Origin: Candidatus Paceibacterota bacterium
GTDB lineage: Bacteria > Verrucomicrobiota > Verrucomicrobiia > Limisphaerales > UBA8199
Length of the DNA: 64,000 bases
Direction of reading: 5' to 3'
Assembly: GCA_035452965.1 (NCBI GenBank)
Contig: DAOTCE010000004.1
Coordinates: 1-64,000, forward strand
Shown: piece by piece, positions 41,780 to 49,825 of the stretch
How positions within the stretch are numbered: position 1 is the stretch's first letter
Layout of the letters: every line of letters starts with the position of its first letter
The notes under the pieces: model-generated
The model's database searches: none
The model's input: only the letters and a program-made list of their open reading frames with translations
What the model was told of the DNA's origin: nothing
Program-made: the position numbers and the translations under genes

Positions 41780-43473
41780 GTGGTCGGGGCTAGCCTGGTC
41801 GCAACGGCTGGCGGGGCTTCCGCGTCAAGCACCAGCTTGCGGCGCAGCGGGCGCAAATGGCAAATCTTGAAGACTGAAACGAAGATAATGCCGAACGAGG
41901 TGGACGAGTAGGCCGCCATAAGGCTCGGCTGGATCACGCCCAGCGACACCAGGATCAACGAGATGATTGTGCCCGCAAAACCCAGGTAAAGCCCGGCATC
42001 GAAAAGGTGGTCTTCGTTGTCCAGCAGCTTCAGCTTGATGCGCGAAGGCAGGTTCTGGCGGCGGATCTCTGCCAATTTGACCAGACACGCCGTGTATAGT
42101 AGCGCCTGCAGCACAAAGAACAGCAGCAGGGTCAATAGACTCAGTTGGTTCATAATTGATCGCGTAACGCCGGGGGTTCCCGCCGGGGCCACGCCACCCA
42201 CCGTGGGCAGGCGCAGCCGAAAAGGAAGCTCCACTCTTTGGCTTTCCTGAGCGAGAAACGGCTCGCTCAGGAGCAACACCACGAGCAGGAAGCCCAGCGC
42301 AAATAAAACCTCGCGGGCCACATGAAACCCGCGCACCTGCAGCGGACGTTCCAAGGCCGAGGCCGCCGGGCGCGCAAAATGCAAGGCCGCGGCCAGCAGG
42401 AACCCGCCCGCCAGGTACAACAACCACTTCATAGTCAGCCCCAGTCCTGGCTTACGCCAGCATAAATCTGTCGCGAACGAGCCAAACACGCCAAACGGCG
42501 CCTGTCCGGCCAATCGCTGCGCGAAACCGTAGCTGTGCAAACGGCGGTTACGCTGCAGAAGCTCGCTAACGCCGCCCGTCCCGAAACGGAGACTGGCCCC
42601 CAGGTCTTTCATCCCGGTCTGGCTGAAGTTCATCAGGTAGGCCGCAACCTGTGCCGGTTTGCCGGAAAGCTGCACCGCCGCGAAAACTACCGGCAACTGC
42701 CCTTCGTTCCGGCGCACCAGGTTCGCCAGCAGGCGTAACGTCTCCACATCCTGAATCTGGCTGACGAATTCCACGAGCTGGCCCCAGTTGAGCCTTTGCC
42801 CCAACGACATCAAATCAAGCAGCACTTGTTCCAGTCGCTGCGCATCACCTCCGAGATTACTCGCTCCCGCTAACTGGAAGACGGCATCACTCAGCCCCCC
42901 GCTCAAATGGCCTCCTTCCAGCAAGAGTCCGCAAATGGCAAGAGCTGTGTCGAGCGCCTGTCCGGCGGCGGACTGCGAAGGGGAGAATACAGCGGTGTTA
43001 GTTAGCGCACGACATTGCAGCACTTCCCGGATGGTCGGCAGCGCCGAGTCTCGCAGCAACTCAAACGCCACTGCCCGATTCTCTTCCCGAACGGCAAAGT
43101 CGGTAAATGGCTCAGACCCGGACTTGGGAAGGAGGGGATCGCTGGCAAACAGACGCTCCAGGCGCGGGTCGCCTCCACCCCAGACCATCCAGCGGGGATG
43201 CTGCAAGGCCGAGTTGGTTAACGCCAGACCGAGCCGGTGCCAATCGGGAAGTCCTTCCATTTGCGCAGCTCGCAGGAGCAATTCGGCCGCCCCCAGCTTG
43301 TTCTGTCTGACGAGCGTCAGTCCCCGGTCGGCCAGCGACGCCGTGTTAATGCCGGCCCTTTGAAGCACGCCGGAATCTACCGCCCGCAAGTGCGCCGGCA
43401 CCAGGAGACCGCAAACCAGCATCACCAGACCTGGAATGGCGCAAATCAGGAATCCTGTCACACGACGCATCAT
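41776..43473 (-). CDS. Multi-TM protein with MotA/TolQ/ExbB-like C-terminus (motor-like pair, subunit A)
   Basis: 565 residues. One N-terminal TM helix (about 7-27), a soluble helical domain of about 310 residues (30-345, Leu/Ala-rich, repeat-like), then about five TM helices (348-367, 388-407, 441-467, 492-513, 517-539). The last two read GLYLGFAGTIISLILVSLGV and AAYSSTSFGIIFVSVFKI. These resemble the GxxGTVxG and ALxTTxxGL pore helices of MotA/TolQ/ExbB, including the serine/threonine pair. The downstream gene encodes a MotB/ExbD-like partner overlapping by 4 bp. GGAG precedes the ATG-ATG start (43473 or 43470). The pore assignment is by eye. Confidence 0.55.
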   Translation of the reverse strand: MMRRVTGFLICAIPGLVMLVCGLLVPAHLRAVDSGVLQRAGINTASLADRGLTLVRQNKLGAAELLLRAAQMEGLPDWHRLGLALTNSALQHPRWMVWGGGDPRLERLFASDPLLPKSGSEPFTDFAVREENRAVAFELLRDSALPTIREVLQCRALTNTAVFSPSQSAAGQALDTALAICGLLLEGGHLSGGLSDAVFQLAGASNLGGDAQRLEQVLLDLMSLGQRLNWGQLVEFVSQIQDVETLRLLANLVRRNEGQLPVVFAAVQLSGKPAQVAAYLMNFSQTGMKDLGASLRFGTGGVSELLQRNRRLHSYGFAQRLAGQAPFGVFGSFATDLCWRKPGLGLTMKWLLYLAGGFLLAAALHFARPAASALERPLQVRGFHVAREVLFALGFLLVVLLLSEPFLAQESQRVELPFRLRLPTVGGVAPAGTPGVTRSIMNQLSLLTLLLFFVLQALLYTACLVKLAEIRRQNLPSRIKLKLLDNEDHLFDAGLYLGFAGTIISLILVSLGVIQPSLMAAYSSTSFGIIFVSVFKICHLRPLRRKLVLDAEAPPAVATRLAPTT

Positions 43474-43592
43474 GACTCCATGCGAGCGTAATGCAAATAT
43501 CCGGAAGGTCAATCAGCGCTGCATGCCATAAGAACTATTTTGTCATCCTACTACCCCGTTGCCTTTTTGCTGATCTCTGGTAAGTAATCGGC

Positions 43593-44429
43593 GTGACCGA
43601 GCCCAGCCTCCTGCTCCTGATCCCGGCCTACAATGAAGCGGACCGCATCGAGCCGGTGCTCCGGGACTATGCCCGCTATTTCCAGGGGCAATACCACGGC
43701 AAGTTTCAACTCGTGGTGGTGCTCAACGGCTGCACCGACGATACGCTCGGCGTAGTGCGGCGCGTCGGCGTGGATTTTCCCGCCGTTAGCGCGCTGGAAT
43801 TCCCGGAACCCATCGGCAAAGGCGGGGCGCTGATCGAAGGGCTGAAGCTGGCGCCCCTGGCCGAACTTATCGGCTACGTGGATGCGGACGGCGCCACTCC
43901 GCCACGCGCGTTTCATGATTTGGTCAGGCACATTGACGGAGTGGACTGCGTGATCGGTTCGCGCTGGCTGCCGGGCGCGGTATTGCACGTGGAGCAGAGC
44001 AGCCGACGGCGTTTTGCGAGCCGGGCATTCCATTTGATTGTGCAAGTCCTGTTCTGGATGAACATCCGGGACACCCAATGCGGGGCCAAAGTGATGAGGC
44101 GCAAGGCGGTCGAGAAAGTGCACTCCTCCTTGCGCATCGCCGACATGGCTTTCGACATCAACCTGCTCTACTCCCTTAAACGCGCGGGCTACCGCATACG
44201 CGAAGTGCCGACCGAATGGACGGACAAGATCGGCTCCAAAGTCACCCTGGTCAGGACTTCGCTGGTGATGTTCCTCTCCGCGGTGCGGATCTGGCTGATT
44301 TATTCACCGCGGCTCTACGGGTTGTTGCGCCCGCTACGTCCGATCGAGGGGTGGATTTACCGCAAACTTCGCGCTCCCCAACCCCTTCCAGGCCCGCCGC
44401 CTAACGGCCACAGCGAGAAGCACAAGTAA
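43593..44429 (+). CDS. Family 2 glycosyltransferase (dolichyl/polyprenyl-phosphate sugar transferase type)
   Basis: 278 residues, starting at GTG 43593. GT-A fold: LLLIPAYNEADRIEPVL, LVVVLNGCTDDTL, IGKGGALIEGLKLA, the DxD-type IGYVDADGATPP, CVIGSRWLPGA and a late DTQCGAKVMRRKAV. Such enzymes transfer a sugar from a nucleotide donor to a polyprenyl phosphate at the membrane; a hydrophobic C-terminal helix (LVMFLSAVRIWLIY) supports membrane attachment. It is convergent with a flippase gene (52 bp between ends), and both would fit surface polysaccharide or lipid-linked glycan formation. Confidence 0.88.
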   Translation: MTEPSLLLLIPAYNEADRIEPVLRDYARYFQGQYHGKFQLVVVLNGCTDDTLGVVRRVGVDFPAVSALEFPEPIGKGGALIEGLKLAPLAELIGYVDADGATPPRAFHDLVRHIDGVDCVIGSRWLPGAVLHVEQSSRRRFASRAFHLIVQVLFWMNIRDTQCGAKVMRRKAVEKVHSSLRIADMAFDINLLYSLKRAGYRIREVPTEWTDKIGSKVTLVRTSLVMFLSAVRIWLIYSPRLYGLLRPLRPIEGWIYRKLRAPQPLPGPPPNGHSEKHK

Positions 44430-44481
44430 CAAGCGCAGACCGGCTCAAGCGCCCCGGCGTCCTTCGCCCGCCGCCAGCTTC

Positions 44482-45771
44482 CTACCTTTCCGCATCGCCA
44501 TGAAACTGGGCCTTCACACCCCACGTGTACCAGGCGCAGATGGCCAGCAGCAGTGAATTGCAGACGCAGAGCGTTTTGATGACCGTTACGGGACTGTCGT
44601 GGAAACGCGTGAGCGCAAACGCGTAGCCGACGGCCAGAATGCACAGCGCAGGGACTACTTTGAACATTGACCGGGCCAGCAGGTTATTCAGCAGCACATT
44701 GGCTACCGAGAGCGGCACCACCGCCCAGGCGTACCAGGGCAGCAACACCGAGGCAGCCTGCACATAGCTCGGCTTGAACATGAACCTGACCACCCAGGGC
44801 CCCAGCACCCACAAGCCGATCGCTCCGCCTGCCGCCAAAATCGCCGTGCCAGCAAGCACTACCCCCACCAGATCCGTCTTCTCGGCCTTGGCTTTGGCGT
44901 GAACTATCTTCGGGAACATGACCACCGCCAGCGGGCCAACCAGCCACATCGCAGCCCGCGAGAGCGTGCCGGCGCTGATATAATAAGCCGATTCATCCCC
45001 GCTGAAGTAAGCCTTGACAAACATGGTATCCGCCGTGAGCAGAAACTGATAGGCTCCGAACCCAAGCAACAACGGGATGACTTGCTTCAGCAGGCTGCGC
45101 CAGGCGAACGACTGCGCGGGCGCCAGCCAGAGCGAGCGGGTCGGCCAAATAGCGATCACCAGGGCGAAGATCAAGCCGCCGAACATGCCCGTCACCATGC
45201 CCGTGGCGCCAAAGTGAAGCGCCAGCACCAGGAGGGCCGCAATCGCAAACCGGCCCAGGCCGTGGAGGATCATGCTCCAGCCCATCCAGAGGAAATTCTG
45301 CTGTCCCTGCAGCACCCCGTAGAACATCGGCAGCCAGACAGTGAACAGCAACACCGGCAGCGTCAGCCACAGCGCGGCCGGGTTGGTAATCTTCCACTGA
45401 ACCATGATGGTCTTCTGGAACACCAACACCACAACCGCCGCCATCAGCCACACCGCCAAGGTCCCCAGCCACGCGGCGCGGATCAGGCCCGAAAGTTCAT
45501 GCTCACGGTGCAGCGCCAGCGCCCGCGCGGTCTGCTGCGCCATCACCATTTGCAGGGGCAGCGCGGGGATGAACATCGCCACCGCCAGAAACACCCCAAA
45601 CTGGGCATATTCCGCCTCCGGCAACGCGGTTGCTTTGGACAGGAAATGCACCAGCGTCATGAATATGCCACCCGTGAAGGTGGCCACCATGAGCCAGCCG
45701 CTTTGGCGGAAGAACGAGGCCCGGTGGGCAGCCGCGGCTACGGGTCGGCTTTCGACGCATTCAGTCGGCAT
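44482..45771 (-). CDS. Polysaccharide/lipid flippase-like membrane protein (Wzx/MurJ superfamily)
   Basis: 429 residues with about 12 hydrophobic segments spread from residue 25 to 425, for example WLMVATFTGGIFMTLVHFLS, YAQFGVFLAVAMFIPALPLQ and LLLGFGAYQFLLTADTMFVK. The pattern ADTMFVKAYFSGDESAYYISAG is typical of oligosaccharide flippases. Its size and hydrophobicity match the MOP superfamily. It lies 30 bp downstream of an M20 peptidase gene on the same strand, probably co-transcribed. It likely exports lipid-linked sugars; the substrate is unknown. Confidence 0.8.
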   Translation of the reverse strand: MPTECVESRPVAAAAHRASFFRQSGWLMVATFTGGIFMTLVHFLSKATALPEAEYAQFGVFLAVAMFIPALPLQMVMAQQTARALALHREHELSGLIRAAWLGTLAVWLMAAVVVLVFQKTIMVQWKITNPAALWLTLPVLLFTVWLPMFYGVLQGQQNFLWMGWSMILHGLGRFAIAALLVLALHFGATGMVTGMFGGLIFALVIAIWPTRSLWLAPAQSFAWRSLLKQVIPLLLGFGAYQFLLTADTMFVKAYFSGDESAYYISAGTLSRAAMWLVGPLAVVMFPKIVHAKAKAEKTDLVGVVLAGTAILAAGGAIGLWVLGPWVVRFMFKPSYVQAASVLLPWYAWAVVPLSVANVLLNNLLARSMFKVVPALCILAVGYAFALTRFHDSPVTVIKTLCVCNSLLLAICAWYTWGVKAQFHGDAER

Positions 45772-45801
45772 ATGTCTTCAGGGAAGGCCGGAAATTCCAA
45801 T

Positions 45802-46929
45802 TCACGCAAACGATTGCAGAAAACGCAGCAGCATGGCCTTGGCGCGCTCCAGCGCTGCCAGCGAAATCCACTCCGCCGCGGTATGCGCCTGGGCGATGTC
45901 GCCCGGCCCGAACACCACGCTGGGGATACCCCCGTGGGCCAGCACCGACGCGTCACAGAAGTAACGCACACCAACCGGTTTGCGCTGGCCCAAGCTGCGC
46001 AGGAAGCGCGCCACCAGCGGCAGCCGCGCGTTGGTCTCCAGCGGCAGACACTCGGGCAATTGGTCGTGCACGTAGGCTACCGCCAGGCGCTTCCGCCGCA
46101 GCAAGCTGTTGATCTCGCGCCGGACTCGCGCCTCCGTTTCACCGGGCAGAGTGCGGCGATCCAGCAAAACGCTGCACCGATCGGGCACGATGTTGGCCTG
46201 GTGACCCCCGCAAATAGCCCCTACGCTCACCGTCGCGCAGCCCAGCAGCCGATGTTGCCGCCGGCGCAACTGCGCGGCGTATACCGTTTCCAGCAGATCC
46301 ACCACCCGCGCCATCGCGTGGACAGCATTGCGCCCCAGTTCGGGCGACGAACCATGCGCCGACCTGCCCCGGGTCTCAAGCGTCATCCACAAGGTGCCCT
46401 TGTGCGCCGTTACCGCCTGCAAACGAGTAGGCTCGCCGACGATCGCCAGATCCGCCCGCAAGCCGCTTGCCACCAGGGCGCGTGACCCAGCCTGGCGGTG
46501 CTCCTCGTCAATCAGCCCCGCAAAGACAACCTCCATCTCCGCTGGCCGCTGGCGTCCCTGCGCCAATTCGCACAACGCCACCAGCATCGCCGCCACTGAA
46601 CCTTTGGTGTCGCAGGCGCCGCGGCCAAACAGGCGGCCGTCGCGCCTGACTGGCACAAACTGCTCATCGGTCGCAACGACGGTATCCAGGTGCGGTGCCA
46701 GCACGACGCGCCGCCGCGCTTTGCCCCGGGGCGAGAGGCGGACAAGGACGTTGGAACGACCCGGCAAAACCGTCCTGAGCTCGACGTCCAGCCCCGCGCG
46801 CGCCGCTGTAGCGGCCACGAACTCAGCCACCCGCTGCTCGCCGGCGTGGCGATCCCGCTCCGGCACGAATGCCGGGTTCACGCTAGGCAGCGCAATCAGC
46901 TCGCGCAACAGCTTCTCAGTTTTCGTCAT
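45802..46929 (-). CDS. M20-family metallopeptidase (acetylornithine deacetylase/DapE-like)
   Basis: 375 residues, cytoplasmic dizinc amidohydrolase. Metal ligands are visible in VVLAPHLDTVVA (His), GACDTKGSVAAM (Asp), FAGLIDEEHRQAG (Glu-Glu pair), LAIVGEPTRLQ and, C-terminally, DIAQAHTAAEWI (His). The dimerisation domain begins at HKGTLWMTLETRGRSAHGS. The start at 46929 is chosen because the family begins with TKTEKLLRELIALPSVNP; the frame is open for 47 more codons. The substrate could be N-acetylornithine, succinyl-diaminopimelate or a dipeptide. It precedes the flippase gene by 30 bp. Confidence 0.87.
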   Translation of the reverse strand: MTKTEKLLRELIALPSVNPAFVPERDRHAGEQRVAEFVAATAARAGLDVELRTVLPGRSNVLVRLSPRGKARRRVVLAPHLDTVVATDEQFVPVRRDGRLFGRGACDTKGSVAAMLVALCELAQGRQRPAEMEVVFAGLIDEEHRQAGSRALVASGLRADLAIVGEPTRLQAVTAHKGTLWMTLETRGRSAHGSSPELGRNAVHAMARVVDLLETVYAAQLRRRQHRLLGCATVSVGAICGGHQANIVPDRCSVLLDRRTLPGETEARVRREINSLLRRKRLAVAYVHDQLPECLPLETNARLPLVARFLRSLGQRKPVGVRYFCDASVLAHGGIPSVVFGPGDIAQAHTAAEWISLAALERAKAMLLRFLQSFA

Positions 46930-47414
46930 GCTAATCCCGCAAGGGAAACGGAGCCCAGAGCCTAGGCCACGCCTGCCCCCGCTGTCGAGCCTCGACGCGG
47001 CGGAAGCGCAAAGCCCGCGTCCGACTGGCCCATCGAACCCCGGCCACCCCAGCCAGGGATTGGCGCTCACAGATGAACGGGTACCTCACCATATACGCAC
47101 CGTATGCACACCGTATCCACACTGTAGGTTCAATAACGCAACCCATTGTGGCTCCAGAAGTTACGCAGATTCACCCCTCTAACCCCTCTCAAAACCAGCG
47201 TAACCGCATTCAGTTCAATGACTTACAGCGGTTTTGACCCCCAAACCGCCTCAACCGACCTCCAACAGCCCCAGCGGACAACTCCAAGCGTCCTCGCCAA
47301 GGCCAGTCTCCCAAGCGATTTAGTTTGACCCTACGGGAAAGCACCTCCCCTAACCGGAACATTTCACACCTGCGAGCGCGGCGTCCGGGCATCCTGCCCG
47401 CTTAGAAGGTTAGG
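46930..47414. other. 485-bp intergenic region with 11-bp repeat array
   Basis: Upstream of the M20 peptidase gene and downstream of the rhodanese-like gene. It contains array B (47087-47130) and, just after it, the sequence caatgacttacagcggttttga (47216-47237 region), which has a counterpart near array C (tgcaatgacttataacgg). A CGGGCATCCTGCCCG hairpin near 47390 may end the rhodanese transcript. No gene is supported. Confidence 0.6.
47087..47130 (+). repeat. 11-bp tandem repeat array, copy B
   Basis: Four 11-bp units: CACCATATACG, CACCGTATGCA, CACCGTATCCA and CACTGTAGGTT. It is followed by a conserved downstream stretch that also appears after copy C (acccattgtggctcc against gccattgtgccc, and gattcacccct against aattcacccc). 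The inner unit contains TATCCACA, 8 of 9 bases of a DnaA box (TTATCCACA). Confidence 0.85.
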
Positions 47415-47861
47415 TTACTCCATCGGGTAGCCCTTAATGATCCAGTCGTCCTTCAGACTCGTCGGGAGGTTGAGCAGTCTCGCCTTTGTGAACTTCATCC
47501 TTTTGAGAAGCGAGAACGCGGGCCGGATATTCGGACACCGGCGAAACGGACAGCATCCGCAATAGATGATGACCTCCTTGTCCCTTGGCAGATTGGCCAG
47601 GTGCTGCTTGAGCTTGTCGAATTTCTCCTGGACGCCCGTCGGGCCGATGGCAACCGCGCCTTTGATCTGCTCGACCGAGCCAATGTTCAGGATCACCGGC
47701 TGGGGAGCCTTCGCGTCCGCCAAATTTGCCGCCAAAGCTGCCGGGTCTTTTAACTCCTTCGCCGACCACGGCTCAGCGGCCCGAAGCGGAGCCAGGCCGA
47801 GGCCCCCAAGAGCAATCAGGATTATCACCGTGTCCAGGATGCGGACGGAATGAGCATTCAT
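47415..47861 (-). CDS. Exported rhodanese-like protein with Cys-rich active loop
   Basis: 148 residues with signal sequence (ILDTVIILIALGGLGLAPLRAA). The rhodanese fold is short: PVILNIGSVEQIKGAVAIGP, then EVIIYCGCCPFRRCPNIRPA. The active loop has four cysteines in CGCCPFRRC instead of a single nucleophile, a variant I recall in Verrucomicrobiota and Planctomycetota. It is probably a periplasmic persulfide or thiol-transfer protein. It follows rpoN by 126 bp on the same strand. Confidence 0.72.
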   Translation of the reverse strand: MNAHSVRILDTVIILIALGGLGLAPLRAAEPWSAKELKDPAALAANLADAKAPQPVILNIGSVEQIKGAVAIGPTGVQEKFDKLKQHLANLPRDKEVIIYCGCCPFRRCPNIRPAFSLLKRMKFTKARLLNLPTSLKDDWIIKGYPME

Positions 47862-47987
47862 ACCGGCTTAACTCTACATCACAACCTCCGTCCGCGCGCT
47901 GACTTTCGGCTCCAGAAAAAACCAGCCTGCCGCTTGCGGCCGTTGCCGCCGCTGAGTTTCCCCTTTGCCCCCGCGGCCCAATCCCGC

Positions 47988-49487
47988 TCAGTAAACTTTC
48001 CGCAGGTTGGACGGCAGGATGTTCAGCTCCGTGCGATACTTGGCCACGGTGCGGCGGGCGATCACGATGCCCTTCTCCTTGAGCATCCGCACCACTTCCT
48101 GGTCCGAGAGAGGCTTATTGGAATCCTCCGCCTTGAAAATATCCGCGATCATGTCCTTGACGCTGGTGTTGGACATGCCGTCGCCGGTGGCCGTCTGGAT
48201 GCCGGCGGTGAAGAAATACTTCATCTCGAAGATCCCCTGCGGGGTCTCCATGTACTTGCTCGAGACCGCGCGGCTGACGGTGGTTTCATGGACCCCCACG
48301 ACCTGTGCCACTTGCACCATGGTCAGCGGCTTAAGCGCCGCGACGCCTTTGGCCATGAAGTCGCGCTGGCGATTCACAATCTCTCGGGCGATGTTCAGGA
48401 TCGTCTGCTGCCGCTGCTGCAGGCTCTTGATCAGGAATTTCCCGGCGCGAATCTTCTCGCGGATATAATTGCGCACCTCGGCCGAGTTTCCCCCATGGGC
48501 CATCAGGTCCTTGTAGGTGTTGCTGATGCGCAAATGCGGGATATGCTCGTTGTTGGTCGTGACCACGTAGTCATCCCCGGACTTGCGCACGAAGACCTCC
48601 GGCAGGATGTATTGGTCGGTGTCCGCCGAATAAGCGCGGCCGGGCCGCGGCTCCAGCCGGGCGATGCGCTCCAGCGCCTCCTGCACTTCATCCACGGACG
48701 CCGCCGTCCCGCGGGAAATCTCGGGAATGCGCCGCTTGCCCAGCGCCTCCATGAACTCGTTGACGATCCGGTATTCCAGCGTGCTTTGCTGCTCCGCGCG
48801 TTCCAACTGGAGCAGCAGGCATTCCCGCAAATCCCGCGCGCCAACGCCCGGCGGCTCGAAGCTCTGAATCACCTTCAGCACGCCGACAATCTGGTCGGCC
48901 GCCAGCCCGGTGGAAGCTGCCAGCTCCTCGACAGTGGTCTTCAGGTAGCCATGCTCGTCAATATTGCCGATCAACATCTCCGCCGTCGGCCACTGGTCCG
49001 GAGGCAACGCCGATTCGCGCATCTGTTCGAGCAGCATCTCCTGCAGCGACGTGCCCGCCACCAGCGAGTCGAACATGAACTGCCGCTTCTCCTCGTCCTC
49101 CGCGGAGGCCCGCATCGGCAGGTTCGTTTGGGCAAAATGGTCGCGCCATTCCTGGTCGAGTTGCACCAGGCGGTCAAACTCCGCCTGAAAATCATCCACC
49201 GGTTCGGCGGTGCCCTTCTCCGTGGCGGGGTCGAAATTCAAATCCGCCGGCGGTTCGCTGGGGTCAACCGTGGCCGCCGCCTGTTCCGCGTCCCGGCCAT
49301 CCTTCTCCTGCTGCTCCGCCTCCGCCGCGGGCGTCTCCTCCAACACCGGATTCTGCTGCAATTCCTGCTCCACCAGCGCTTTGAGCTCCAGCGTCGGCGC
49401 CTGCAAGAGAGCGAGCGACTGTTGCAGTTGCGGTGCCAGCACCAGCGACTGCGTCAAGCGCTGCGACAAATGTAGGCCTTGAGGCAT
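47988..49487 (-). CDS. rpoN: RNA polymerase sigma-54 factor RpoN
   Basis: 499 residues. The Gln/Leu-rich activator region I starts LHLSQRLTQSLVLAPQLQQS, then an acidic linker (about 60-130), the core-binding domain, a helix-turn-helix near GVHETTVSRAVSSKYMETP, and the RpoN box ARRTVAKYRTELN at the C-terminus. All parts are complete. Sigma-54 directs promoters with GG/GC elements at -24/-12 and needs enhancer-binding ATPases, none of which lie in this window. Its neighbours are a rhodanese-like gene downstream and a 338-bp upstream gap. Confidence 0.97.
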   Translation of the reverse strand: MPQGLHLSQRLTQSLVLAPQLQQSLALLQAPTLELKALVEQELQQNPVLEETPAAEAEQQEKDGRDAEQAAATVDPSEPPADLNFDPATEKGTAEPVDDFQAEFDRLVQLDQEWRDHFAQTNLPMRASAEDEEKRQFMFDSLVAGTSLQEMLLEQMRESALPPDQWPTAEMLIGNIDEHGYLKTTVEELAASTGLAADQIVGVLKVIQSFEPPGVGARDLRECLLLQLERAEQQSTLEYRIVNEFMEALGKRRIPEISRGTAASVDEVQEALERIARLEPRPGRAYSADTDQYILPEVFVRKSGDDYVVTTNNEHIPHLRISNTYKDLMAHGGNSAEVRNYIREKIRAGKFLIKSLQQRQQTILNIAREIVNRQRDFMAKGVAALKPLTMVQVAQVVGVHETTVSRAVSSKYMETPQGIFEMKYFFTAGIQTATGDGMSNTSVKDMIADIFKAEDSNKPLSDQEVVRMLKEKGIVIARRTVAKYRTELNILPSNLRKVY

Positions 49488-49825
49488 GACGCAATTCTAA
49501 TCCCCCCTGCTGAAGGCACAAGCAATAACTTGGCACGACTCTCGCTGCCCCCGCGCGGATTCAGGCAGTTGCAACCGCCAACGCCCGTTGGCGCCAGACT
49601 CGCTTCTGGAAGCCGTGTGCGACCAGTGCCGAACTCAACCGTGATTCTGTCCTCTTCCGATACCGCAGCGCCTGCTTCCACCCCGCCATCCCCGCAAAAC
49701 TAACAAATTGCTCCCCCCACCCAAATACGCAATCCGCAGGGTGATCGTGCTTGCCACCATCGTGTTGATCGTGATGGTGATCGTGTTGGTCCCATACCGC
49801 CGCCGGTCCCGGAACGGCACAGCAC
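49488..49825. other. 338-bp intergenic region with hexamer-like low-complexity stretch
   Basis: Upstream of rpoN and downstream of the giant exoprotein gene. The plus strand at 49741-49790 has imperfect GATCGT/GATGGT repeats that make a hydrophobic open frame by chance. The rest should include the rpoN promoter; I cannot fix -35/-10 boxes. Confidence 0.5.

Noticed and set aside
44899..46485. 528-codon plus-strand frame rich in His/Gln/Arg
   Set aside because: It is antisense to the flippase and M20 peptidase genes and has no recognisable domain; a codon-bias shadow.
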